Shown here piece by piece: positions 14,101-24,577 of a stretch of 64,000 nucleotides of DNA (positions are counted from its first letter, which is position 1; each line of letters begins with the position of its first letter). The DNA comes from Patiria miniata (Eukaryota; Echinodermata; Asteroidea; Valvatida; Asterinidae): contig NW_024037065.1 of NCBI RefSeq assembly GCF_015706575.1, positions 1 to 64,000 on the forward strand. Direction: 5' to 3'. Made by a program: the position numbers and the translations under genes. The notes below the pieces were generated by a model. That model did no database searches. It was not told the origin of the DNA and saw nothing but the letters and a program-made list of their open reading frames with translations.

Positions 14101-16159
14101 TTTGGCCAAAAAATGAAATTTCTTCAAACTTGCTAGGAAGATACCTCAGGGTCCCTAGAACACGTTTCAACTCCTTCATCGGACAGATAGGCCTTTAAAA
14201 AGAAAATATTGCGTCCAAAATTTCATGTAAAATAGGTCAAATACATGTATATGAAATTTTACCCAATAATGTCACAATTTTGGCCAAAATGTAGAGAATT
14301 TTGCCGGTCTGAATATTAAATCATGCCCCAAAGCATCCTTAAGCATTTCTGAGTAATTTGGAGAAAATTCAGTTTTTGGCCAAAATCGAAAAAAAAGTAA
14401 GGCTAACCCCTTACATTTTTTTTCAATTTTGGCCAAAAAATGAAATTTCTTGAAACTTGCTAGGAAGATACCCCAGGGTCCCTAGAACACGTTTCCACTC
14501 CTACATCGGACAGATAGGCCTTTCAAAAGGAAATATTGCGTCCACATTTGAGGTAAAATTGGTCAAATACATGTATATGAAATTTTACCCAATAATGTCA
14601 CAATTTTGGCCAAAATTTAGCGAATTTTGCCGGTCTGAATATTAAATCATGCCCCCAAAGCATCCTTAAGCGTTTCTGAGTAATTTGGAGAAAATTCATT
14701 TTTTGGCCAAAATTGAAAAAAAGTAAGGCTAACCCCTTACATTTTTTTCAATTTTGGCCAAAAAATGAAATTTCTTGAAACTTGCTAGGAAGATACCTCA
14801 GGGTCCCTAGAACACGTTTCCACTCCTACATCGGACAGATAGGCCTTTAAAAAGGAAATATTGCGTCCACATTTGAGGTAAAATTGGTCAAATACATGTA
14901 TATGAAATTTTACCCAATAATGTCACAATTTTGGCCAAAATTTAGCGAATTTTGCCGGTCTGAATATTAAATCATGCCCCCAAAGCATCCTTAAGCGTTT
15001 CTGAGTAATTTGGAGAAAATTCATTTTTTGGCCAAAATTGAAAAAAAAGTAAGGCTAACCCCTTACATTTTTTTCAATTTTGGCCAAAAAATGAAATTTC
15101 TTGAAACTTGCTAGGAAGATACCTCAGGGTCCCTAGAACACGTTTCCACTCCTACATCGGACAGATAGGCCTTTAAAAAGGAAATATTGCGTCCACATTT
15201 GAGGTAAAATTGGTCAAATACATGTATATGAAATTTTACCCAATAATGTCACAATTTTGGCCAAAATTTAGCGAAATTTGCCGGTCTGAATATTAAATCA
15301 TGCCCCCAAAGCATCCTTAAACATTTCTGAGTAATTTGGAGAAAATTCATTTTTTGGCCAAAATCGAAAAAAAGTAAGGCTAACCCCTTACATTTTTTTC
15401 AATTTTGGCCAAAAAATGAAATTTCTTGAAATTTGCGAGGAAGATACCTCAGGGTCCCTAGAACACGTTTCCACTCCTACATCGGACAGATAGGCCTTTA
15501 AAAAGGAATTATTGCGTCCACATTTGAGGTAAAATAGGTCAAATACATGTATATGAAATTTTACCCAATAATGTCACAATTTTGGCCAAAATTTAGCTAA
15601 TTTTGCCGGTCTGAATATTAAATCATGCCCCCAAAGCATCCTTAAGCATTTCTGAGTAATTTGGAGAAAATTCATTTTTTGGCCAAAATCGAAAAAAAGT
15701 AAGGCTAACCCCTTACATTTTTTTCAATTTTGGCCAAAAAATGAAATTTCTTGAAACTTGCTAGGAAGATACCTCAGGGTCCCTAGAACACGTTTCCACT
15801 TCTTCATCGGACAGATAGGCCTTTAAAAAGGAAATATTGCGTCCAAAATTTCATGTAAAATAGGTCAAATACATGTATATGAAATTTTACCCAATAATGT
15901 CACAATTTTGGCCAAAATGTAGAGAATTTTGCCGGTCTGAATATTAAATCATGCCCCCAAAGCATCATTAAGCATTTCTGAGTAATTTGGAGCAAATTCA
16001 TTTTTTGGCCAAAATCGAAAAAAAAGTAAGGCTAACCCCTTACATTTTTTTTCAATTTTGGCCAAAAAATGAAATTTCTTGAAACTTGCTAGGAAGATAC
16101 CCCAGGGTCCCTAGAACACGTTTCCACTCCTACATCGGACAGATAGGCCTTTAAAAAGG

Positions 16160-19100
16160 AATTATTACGTTCAAAATTTCAGGTAAAATAGGTCAAATAC
16201 ATGTATATGAAATTTTACCCAATAATGTCACAATTTTGGCCAAAATTTAGCGAATTTTGCCGGTCTGAATATTAAATCATGCCCCCAAAGCATCCTAAAG
16301 CATTGCTGAGTAATTTGAGGAAAATTCATTTTTTGGCCAAAATCGAAAAAGAAAGTAAGGCTAACCCCTTACATTTTTTTTCAATTTTGGCCAAAAAATG
16401 AAATTTCTTGAAACTTGCTAGGAAGATACCTCAGGGTCCCTAGAACACGTTTCCACTGCTACATCGGACAGATAGGCCTTTAAAAAGGAAATATTGCGTC
16501 CACAATTTCAGGTAAAATAGGTCAAATACATGTATATGAAATTTTACCCAATAATGTCACAATTTTGGCCAAAATTTAGCGAATTTTGCCGGTCTGAATA
16601 TTAAATCATGCCCCCAAAGCATCCTTAAGCGTTTCTGAGTAATTTGGAGAAAATTCATTTTTTGGCCAAAATTGAAAAAAAGTAAGGCTAACCCCTTACA
16701 TTTTTTTCAATTTTGGCCAAAAAATGAAATTTCTTCAAACTTGCTAGGAAGATACCTCAGGGTCCCTAGAACACGTTTCAACTCCTTCATCGGACAGATA
16801 GGCCTTTAAAAAGGAAATATTGCGTCCAAAATTTCATGTAAAATAGGTCAAATACATGTATATGAAATTTTACCCAATAATGTCACAATTTTGGCCAAAA
16901 TGTAGAGAATTTTGCCGGTCTGAATATTAAATCATGCCCCCAAAGCATCCTTAAGCATTTCTGAGTAATTTGGAGAAAATTCAGTTTTTGGCCAAAATCG
17001 AAAAAAAAGTAAGGCTAACCCCTTACATTTTTTTTCAATTTTGGCCAAAAAATGAAATTTCTTGAAACTTGCTAGGAAGATACCCCAGGGTCCCTAGAAC
17101 ACGTTTCCACTCCTACATCGGACAGATAGGCCTTTCAAAAGGAATTATTGTGTTCAAAATTTCAGGTAAAATAGGTCAAATACATGTATATGAAATTTTA
17201 CCCAATAATGTCACAATTTTGGCCAAAATTTAGCGAATTTTGCCGGTCTGAATATTAAATCATGGCCCCAAAGCATCCTTAAGCATTTCTGAGTAATTTG
17301 GCGAAAATTCATTTTTTGGCCAAAATCGAAAAAAAAGGTAAGGCTAACCCCTTACATTTTTTTTCAATTTTGGCCAAAAAAATGAAATTTCTTGAAACTT
17401 GCTAGGAAGATACCTCAGGGTCCCTAGAACACGTTTCCACTCCTACATCGGACAGATAGGCCTTTAAAAAGGAATTATTGCGTCCACATTTGAGGTAAAA
17501 TAGGTCAAATACATGTATATGAAATTTTACCCAATAATGTCACAATTTTGGCCAAAATTTAGCGAATTTTGCCGGTCTGAATATTAAATCATGGCCCCAA
17601 AGCATCCTTAAGCATTTCTGAGTAATTTGGAGAAAATTCATTTTTTGGCCAAAATCGAAAAAAAGGTAAGGCTAACCCCTTACATTGTTTTTCAATTTTG
17701 GCCAAAAAATGAAATTTCTTGAAACTTGCTAGGAAGATACCCCAGGGTCCCTAGAACACGTTTCCACTCCTACATCGGACAGATAGGCCTTTAAAAAGGA
17801 ATTATTACGTTCAAAATTTCAGGTAAAATAGGTCAAATACATGTATATGAAATTTTACCCAATAATGTCACAATTTTGGCCAAAATTTAGCGAATTTTGC
17901 CGGTCTGAATATTAAATCATACCCCCAAAGCATCCTAAAGCATTGCTGAGTAATTTGAGGAAAATTCATTTTTTGGCCAAAATCGAAAAAGAAAGTAAGG
18001 CTAACCCCTTACATTTTTTTTCAATTTTGGCCAAAAAATGAAATTTCTTGAAACTTGCTAGGAAGATACCTCAGGGTCCCTAGAACACGTTTCCACTGCT
18101 ACATCGGACAGATAGGCCTTTAAAAAGGAAATATTGCGTCCACAATTTCAGGTAAAATAGGTCAAATACATGTATATGAAATTTTACCCAATAATGTCAC
18201 AATTTTGGCCAAAATTTAGCGAATTTTGCCGGTCTGAATATTAAATCATGCCCCCAAAGCATCCTTAAGCGTTTCTGAGTAATTTGGAGAAAATTCATTT
18301 TTTGGCCAAAATTGAAAAAAAGTAAGGCTAACCCCTTACATTTTTTTCAATTTTGGCCAAAAAATGAAATTTCTTCAAACTTGCTAGGAAGATACCTCAG
18401 GGTCCCTAGAACACGTTTCAACTCCTTCATCGGACAGATAGGCCTTTAAAAAGGAAATATTGCGTCCAAAATTTCATGTAAAATAGGTCAAATACATGTA
18501 TATGAAATTTTACCCAATAATGTCACAATTTTGGCCAAAATGTAGAGAATTTTGCCGGTCTGAATATTAAATCATGCCCCCAAAGCATCCTTAAGCATTT
18601 CTGAGTAATTTGGAGAAAATTCAGTTTTTGGCCAAAATCGAAAAAAAAGTAAGGCTAACCCCTTACATTTTTTTTCAATTTTGGCCAAAAAATGAAATTT
18701 CTTGAAACTTGCTAGGAAGATACCCCAGGGTCCCTAGAACACGTTTCCACTCCTACATCGGACAGATAGGCCTTTCAAAAGGAATTATTGTGTTCAAAAT
18801 TTCAGGTAAAATAGGTCAAATACATGTATATGAAATTTTACCCAATAATGTCACAATTTTGGCCAAAATTTAGCGAATTTTGCCGGTCTGAATATTAAAT
18901 CATGGCCCCAAAGCATCCTTAAGCATTTCTGAGTAATTTGGCGAAAATTCATTTTTTGGCCAAAATCGAAAAAAAAGGTAAGGCTAACCCCTTACATTTT
19001 TTTTCAATTTTGGCCAAAAAAATGAAATTTCTTGAAACTTGCTAGGAAGATACCTCAGGTTCCCTAGAACACGTTTCCACTCCTACATCGGACAGATAGG

Positions 19101-19440
19101 CCTTTAAAAAGGAATTATTGCGTCCACATTTGAGGTAAAATAGGTCAAATACATGTATATGAAATTTTACCCAATAATGTCACAATTTTGGCCAAAATTT
19201 AGCGAATTTTGCCGGTCTGAATATTAAATCATGGCCCCAAAGCATCCTTAAGCATTTCTGAGTAATTTGGAGAAAATTCATTTTTTGGCCAAAATCGAAA
19301 AAAAGGTAAGGCTAACCCCTTACATTTTTTTTCAATTTTGGCCAAAAAAATGAAATTTCTTGAAACTTGCTAGGAAGATACCCCAGGGTCCCTAGAACAC
19401 GTTTCCACTCCTACATCGGACAGATAGGCCTTTAAAAAGG
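16160..19440. repeat. Higher-order repeat: two ~1640 bp blocks of five monomers
   Basis: Rare monomer variants recur at a spacing of 1640 bp. AAAAAGAAAGTAAGG occurs at about 16342 and 17982; CATGGCCCCA at 17263 and 18903 and again at 17592 and 19232; CCTTTCAAAAGGA at about 17130 and 18770; TTCTTCAAACTTG at about 16732 and 18372. The two blocks (about 16160-17800 and 17801-19440) are nearly identical, whereas monomers inside a block differ from each other. Parts of the same pattern appear less regularly between 10600 and 14560. Confidence 0.85.
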
Positions 19441-22092
19441 AATTATTGCGTTCAAAATTTCAGGTAAAATAGGTTAAATACATGTATATGAAATTTTACC
19501 CTATAATGTCACAATTTTGGCCAAAATTTAGCGAATTTTGCTGGTCTGAATATTAAATCATGCCCCCAAAGCATCCTCAGGCATTGCTGAATAATTTGGA
19601 GAAAATTCATTTTTTGGCCAAAATCGAAAAAAAAGTAAGGCTAACCCCTTACATTTTTTTTCAATTTTGGCCAAAAAATGAAATTTCTTGAAACTTGCTA
19701 GGAAGATACCTCAGGGTCCCTAGAACACGTTTCCACTCCTACATCGGACAGATAGGCCTTTAAAAAGGAAATATTGCGTCCACAATTTGAGGTAAAATAG
19801 GTCAAATACATGTATATGAAATTTTACCCAATAATGTCACAATTTTGGCCAAAATTTAGCGAATTTTGCCGGTCTGAATATTAAATCATGCCCCCAAAGC
19901 ATCATTAAGCATTTCTGAGTAATTTGGAGAAAATTCATTTTTTGGCCAAAATCGAAAAAAAGTAAGGCTAACCCCTTACATTTTTTTTCAATTTTGGCTA
20001 AAAAATGAAATTTCTTGAAACTTGCTTGGAAGATACCTCAGGGTCCCTAGAACACGTTTCCACTCCTACATCGGACAGATAGGCCTTTAAAAAGGAAATA
20101 TTGCGTCCACATTTGAGGTAAAATAGGTCAAATACATGTATATAAAATTTTACCCAATAATGTCACAATTTTGGCCAAAATTTAGCGAATTTTGCCGGTC
20201 TGAATATTAAATCATTCCCCCAAAGCATCATTAAGCATTTCTGAGTAATTTGGAGAAAATTCATTTTTTGGCCAAAATCGAAAAAAAGTAAGGCTAACCC
20301 CTTACATTTTTTTTCAATTTTGGCTAAAAAATGAAATTTCTTGAAACTTGCTTGGAAGATACCTCAGGGTCCCTAGAACACGTTTCCACTCCTACATCGG
20401 ACAGATAGGCCTTTAAAAAGGAATTATTGCGTTCAAAATTTCAAGTAAAATAGGTTAAATACATGTATATGAAATTTTACCCAATAATGTCACAATTTTG
20501 GCCAAAATTTAGCGAATTTTGCTGGTCTGAATATTAAATCATGCCCCCAAAGCATCCTCAGGCATTGCTGAATAATTTGGAGAAAATTCATTTTTTGGCC
20601 AAAATCGAAAAAAAGTAAGGCTTACCCCTTACATTTTTTTTCAATTTTGGCCAAAAAATGAAATTTCTTGAAACTTGCTAGGAAGATACCTCAGGGTCCC
20701 TAGAACACGTTTCCACTCCTACATCGGACAGATAGGCCTTTAAAAAGGAAATATTGCGTCCACAATTTGAGGTAAAATAGGTCAAATACATGTATATGAA
20801 ATTTTACCCAATAATGTCACAATTTTGGCCAAAATTTAGCGAATTTTGCCGGTCTGAATATTAAATCATGCCCCCAAAGCATCATTAAGCATTTCTGAGT
20901 AATTTGGAGAAAATTCATTTTTTGGCCAAAATCGAAAAAAAGTAAGGATAACCCCTTACATTTTTTTTCAATTTTGGCTAAAAAATGAAATTTCTTGAAA
21001 CTTGCTTGGTAGATACCTCAGGGTCCCTAGAACACGTTTCCACTCCTACATCGGACAGATAGGCCTTTAAAAAGGAAATATTGCGTCCACATTTGAGGTA
21101 AAATAGGTCAAATACATGTATATGAAATTTTACCCAATAATGTCACAATTTTGGCCAAAATTTAGCGAAATTTGCCGGTCTGAATATTAAATCATGCCCC
21201 CAAAGCATCCTTAAGCATTTCTGAGTAATTTGGAGAAAATTCATTTTTTGGCCAAAATCGAAAAAAAAGTAAGGCTAACCCCTTACATTTTTTTCAATTT
21301 TGGCCAAAAAATGAAATTTCTTGAAACTTGCTTGGAAGATACTTTAGGGTCCCTAGAACACGTTTCCACTCCTACATCGGACAGATAGGCCTTTAAAAAG
21401 GAAATATTGCGTCCACATTTGAGGTAAAATAGGTCAAATACATGTATATGAAATTTTACCCAATAATGTCACAATTTTGGCCAAAATTTAGCGAATTTTG
21501 CCGGTCTGAATATTAAATCATGCCCCCAAAGCATCCTTAAGCATTTCTGAGTAATTTGGAGAAAATTCATTTTTTGGCCAAAATCGAAAAAAAGGTAAGG
21601 CTAACCCCTTACATTTTTTTCAATTTTGGCCAAAAAATGAAATTTCTTGAAACTTGCTAGGAAGATACCTCAGGGTCCCTAGAACACGTTTCCACTCCTA
21701 CATCAAACAGATAGGCCTTTAAAAAGGAAATATTGCGTCCACAATTTGAGGTAAAATAGGTCAAATACATGTATATGAAATTTTACCCAATAATGTCACA
21801 ATTTTGGCCAAAATTTAGCGAATTTTGCTGGTCTGAATATTAAATCATGCCCCCAAAGCATCCTTAAGCATTTCTGAGTAATTTGGAGAAAATTCATTTT
21901 TGGCCAAAATCGAAAAAAAGTACCCCTTACATTTTTTTAAATTTTGGCCAAAAAATGGAATTTCTTGAAACTTGCTAGGAAGATACCTCAGGGTCCCTAG
22001 AACACGTTTCCGCTCCTACATCGGACAGATAGGCCTTTAAAAAGGAAATATTGCTCCACAATTTCAGGTAAAATAGGTCAAATACATGTATA

Positions 22093-22620
22093 TGAAATTT
22101 TAAATGTCGACGATTTTTTCCCAAATCTTTTATATATTTGGTGTTTGTATGTTGATTGATGCTCCTCTTTCCTTTTAGAACATTTCTGTATAGTTTGAAT
22201 AAAATTCATTTTTCGGACAAATTTCATCAAAAAAGTAAGGCTTAGGCCAACGAAGGCTCCGGTTTCTGGTATGCGCGCGCGTCGCCGTAGCCATGCGCGT
22301 CGGCAAAATGAAAACGTTTTTTTTTCAATAAAAGGTGATGTCTCAAAACCGCCAAACTCACTGGTTTGACTGGAATTCTTCTTTTTTTGGCCTTACCCTT
22401 GTACTTTTCTCAATTTTGGCCAAAAAATGAAATGAAATGGCTTAAAACTTGCTGGAAAGATGCCTAAAGGACCATAGAACACATTCCGATGTGATTTCTG
22501 GACACACGTGCTTTTCAAAAATAAAATTTCCGAAAATTTGGGGTGAAATCTGTCAAAACTAATGATTTGTTTTCCTCTAAATGTCGATGATTTTTGCCCC
22601 AATCGTCAATATATTTGGTG
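22093..22620 (+). repeat. Diverged satellite-related monomer at the array edge
   Basis: Beyond the array the sequence still aligns to the monomer but is strongly diverged. AGAACATTTCTGTATAGTTT matches the AGCATTTCTGAGTAATTT part, and TTGGCCAAAAAATGAAAT with CTTGCTGGAAAGATGCC matches the following part. AAATGTCGACGATTTTT at 22106 recurs as AAATGTCGATGATTTTT near 22577. Once the 148 bp inserted element is removed, that spacing is about 322 bp, one monomer. It is probably an old flanking copy or the ancestral form. Confidence 0.75.
22245..22392. mobile_element. 148 bp MITE, PIF/Harbinger-like, TTA target duplication
   Basis: The element begins GGCCAACGAAGG and ends TTTTTTTGGCC, and is flanked on both sides by TTA (22242-22244 and 22393-22395). 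Removing it and one TTA gives AAGGCTTACCCTTGTA, which matches the satellite monomer AAGGCTAACCCCTTACA, so the empty site supports a real insertion. A 3 bp TTA duplication with GGCC-type ends is typical of PIF/Harbinger elements. It has no coding capacity and must have been moved in trans. Confidence 0.72.
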
Positions 22621-22631
22621 TTTGAATAAGG

Positions 22632-22790
22632 GAATAAATGTGTGCTCTGGAGGTTTTTATCACTCGTTTAATACCGCTTAGAGTCTGGGTGCTGATAATT
22701 ACCCGAGCCGGAGGCGAGGGTAATTATCAGCACCCAGACTCTAAGCGGTATTAAACGAGTGATAAATACCGACCGAGCACATATTTATTC
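22632..22790. repeat. 159 bp long hairpin (foldback element)
   Basis: The arms are about 73 bp each, almost perfectly complementary (for example CACTCGTTTAATACCGCTTA and TAAGCGGTATTAAACGAGTG), around a 13 bp loop at 22705-22717. The outer ends GAATAAATGTGTGCTC and GAGCACATATTTATTC also pair. There is no open frame. It is most likely a small foldback MITE; no convincing target duplication was seen. Confidence 0.8.
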
Positions 22791-23269
22791 ACATTCAATT
22801 CCAAAAAAATTTCAAATAATTCGTTCAAAAAATCCCGATTTTGTTCAACAAGTTCACTTCATGCTTTTTGAAACATCCCTCTAGCAAAATAATGGAGTGT
22901 TCAGCTGGCGAGTAAGATGTAAACAACCCTTTTATGGAGATTGACGCGCGCGTAACATGTTCTGCGCGATGTCACGCAGAACGCACCTGGGGCGTTGCGT
23001 TTTGAATTTAGAACTATAAAATTCTGACTCGCTTGTAGTGTTGCGCATGCCTACGTGAGGATTGTGAACGTTCAACCAATGAAACGGTAAGAGGCACTGG
23101 ATTTTTAGGAGTCCACATTTTATTGTGACACTGGAAAAGTGTTTCAGACCAGCTAGCCATGTCTTTATCATCCGTTTAATACCGGCCACGTGACGGGCTC
23201 TCGACCAATAGGAATAGCTAAACTGTCTGAGGTATTTATGAATACCGGTTAATTGTTGTTTCATTACCG

Positions 23270-23445
23270 GAAGTAACTGATAATGTCACAGCAATTGACT
23301 GGAACTATGATAGTGTAGTAACATTGCCTACACTATCAGTCAATGTTTGTTACATTATTGGTTAGTGATACAATATCGGTTAATTTTTGTGACATCATCG
23401 GTTGGTGACACATTATCCGTTGGTTACTACATTAGCAGTTGTAAC
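23270..23445 (-). repeat. Array of degenerate ACCGATAATGTA-type motifs
   Basis: Many variants of ACATTATCGGTTA occur on alternating strands about 22-25 bp apart (ACATTATTGGTTAG, CAATATCGGTTAAT, ACATCATCGGTTGG, ACATTATCCGTTGG), together with ACACTATCAGTCAATG. The same block in the opposite orientation lies at 45465-45690, including the run GTAACCAACGGATAATGT. It is therefore a dispersed repeat with internal repeats. Confidence 0.75.
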
Positions 23446-24339
23446 ACAGCCTTTCTGGTTGAGAAAAAAAAATAACTAAAGTACGCATTTTACAACATTT
23501 TTCATAACCAGGAGAAAATTATGGATGAAATTTAAGCCTGTACGAAACATCAATTCAAATTGTTAAGTATCGCGGGTTTGCTCAGTGAAGAACCAGTTAG
23601 TTATTTGTTAACTTTTACAATGTATTTACATTTTGCATCATATTTTTTTAAAAATTGGTGTGGTCCTCAAAAGTACCGGTCAACTTTCATCCTGAACACG
23701 CAACCGTTTTGGATATTGGAGTCTTGCAAACGACGTAGTGCTTCATTTAGACACTTTGAACACACGCATTGGTTGTGTTGCGTGTGCCTAACTGAAGATA
23801 GTTAAGAAAGTGACAAGTCACCTGTCAGAATCCACATTAAAAAAAAAAGAGACAACATTTTTTCAATGGAGTCAAAATTGCATATGAATTTTTTAATAGT
23901 TCTACACAAAATCAAAAGAGAGATTCTTATTCAAGGGGTAGGTCAACCAATTTTTCCATTTTAAAAAGTCTGTTTTTCTATTTTAGGAAATAATTATAAT
24001 TCAACAACAGATATAACAACAAAAACTCAATTTATACATCGTACATAGTGTAGTGAAAGTTTAATGTTAACTTTTCTACAGAATTTCAACAAAATCTTCC
24101 AAAACTGTACATCATGTGTGAAATTGAACATATTTACATATTTTTTTTTAAATCTCAAAATGGTTGGCATACTTGAACACACACCTTAGGTTTTTTTTTC
24201 TCAAAAACCTAAAGGCAACTTCAGAAGGTGAATGTCGTCATTTCTTTTCCATTTTTGTGTTTCCAGAACAGAAAATCAGTAGCCTTAAAATTGTGTTAAA
24301 GCAAACTAAAATGACTTGAAAATTAATCGACAAATCTCA
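23446..24339. other. Non-coding stretch, probably includes the FBXO7 3' UTR
   Basis: This AT-rich sequence lies just downstream of the minus-strand FBXO7 stop codon. No conserved frame is seen. A variant poly(A) signal ATTAAA exists on the minus strand at 24060-24065, about 275 bp after the stop; it is a weak candidate. Several poly-T and poly-A tracts are present. Confidence 0.4.
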
Positions 24340-24577
24340 TCAGAAATAGAAACCCCTATTGCCACTCCCTGACGAGCGCCCGCCCCTACCCCCTTGGCCG
24401 CTACCCAGGGGATCCCGACGGTTGGGGACCCGAGGCAGGGGGTTCAGGATGGGGTCTCTGCTGGGAAATGGGACGATGTCTGGGCCCGGAAACGGGATGA
24501 TGGCGGGGTCTCTCCTGATTGGGAGAAGGTGCGGTGGGGCCAGGCTGGCAAAAGGGTCCAGATCATAATCCCCACCT
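24340..24577 (-). CDS. FBXO7: FBXO7 exon 9: proline-rich and RGG-like tail
   Basis: The 238 bp terminal exon after CGTCAATTCACAG encodes GGDYDLDPFASLAPPHLLPI, IIPFPGPDIVPFPSRDPILN and a glycine/arginine tail GQGGRGGRSSGSGNRGFYF, stopping with TGA at 24342-24340. The vertebrate tail has the same GEYD start, PGP repeats and RGG/RGR ending. The opposite strand is also open here but has no family match. Confidence 0.92.

Larger units (their letters stand above)
1..22100. repeat. Satellite array, ~325 bp monomer, about 68 copies
   Basis: An uninterrupted head-to-tail array fills the left third of the window and runs off its left edge. Successive monomers starting GTAAAATAGGTCAAATACAT lie at about 1, 327, 653 and 975, a period of 322-328 bp. 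The monomer is AT-rich and carries three copies of the palindrome TTTTGGCCAAAA, a run of A, a run of T and the landmark CATCGGACAGATAGGCC. Copies differ mainly by 1-2 bp indels in homopolymers and a few shared variants (GAGG/CAGG, TTTAGCG/TGTAGAG, TCCTAC/TCCTTC). No open frame persists from copy to copy, so it is non-coding. Read errors in homopolymers could explain part of the indel variation. Confidence 0.97.

Noticed and set aside
22393-22602. Peptide GPLGIFPAS shared with GPLGVFPGS at 57068-57268
   Set aside because: The similarity follows from shared satellite-related DNA; the main array has a stop at the same place, so it is not a conserved protein.
22932-23264. 110-residue minus-strand frame next to the satellite
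   Set aside because: No family recognised, and it partly overlaps the dispersed repeat region; unsupported.
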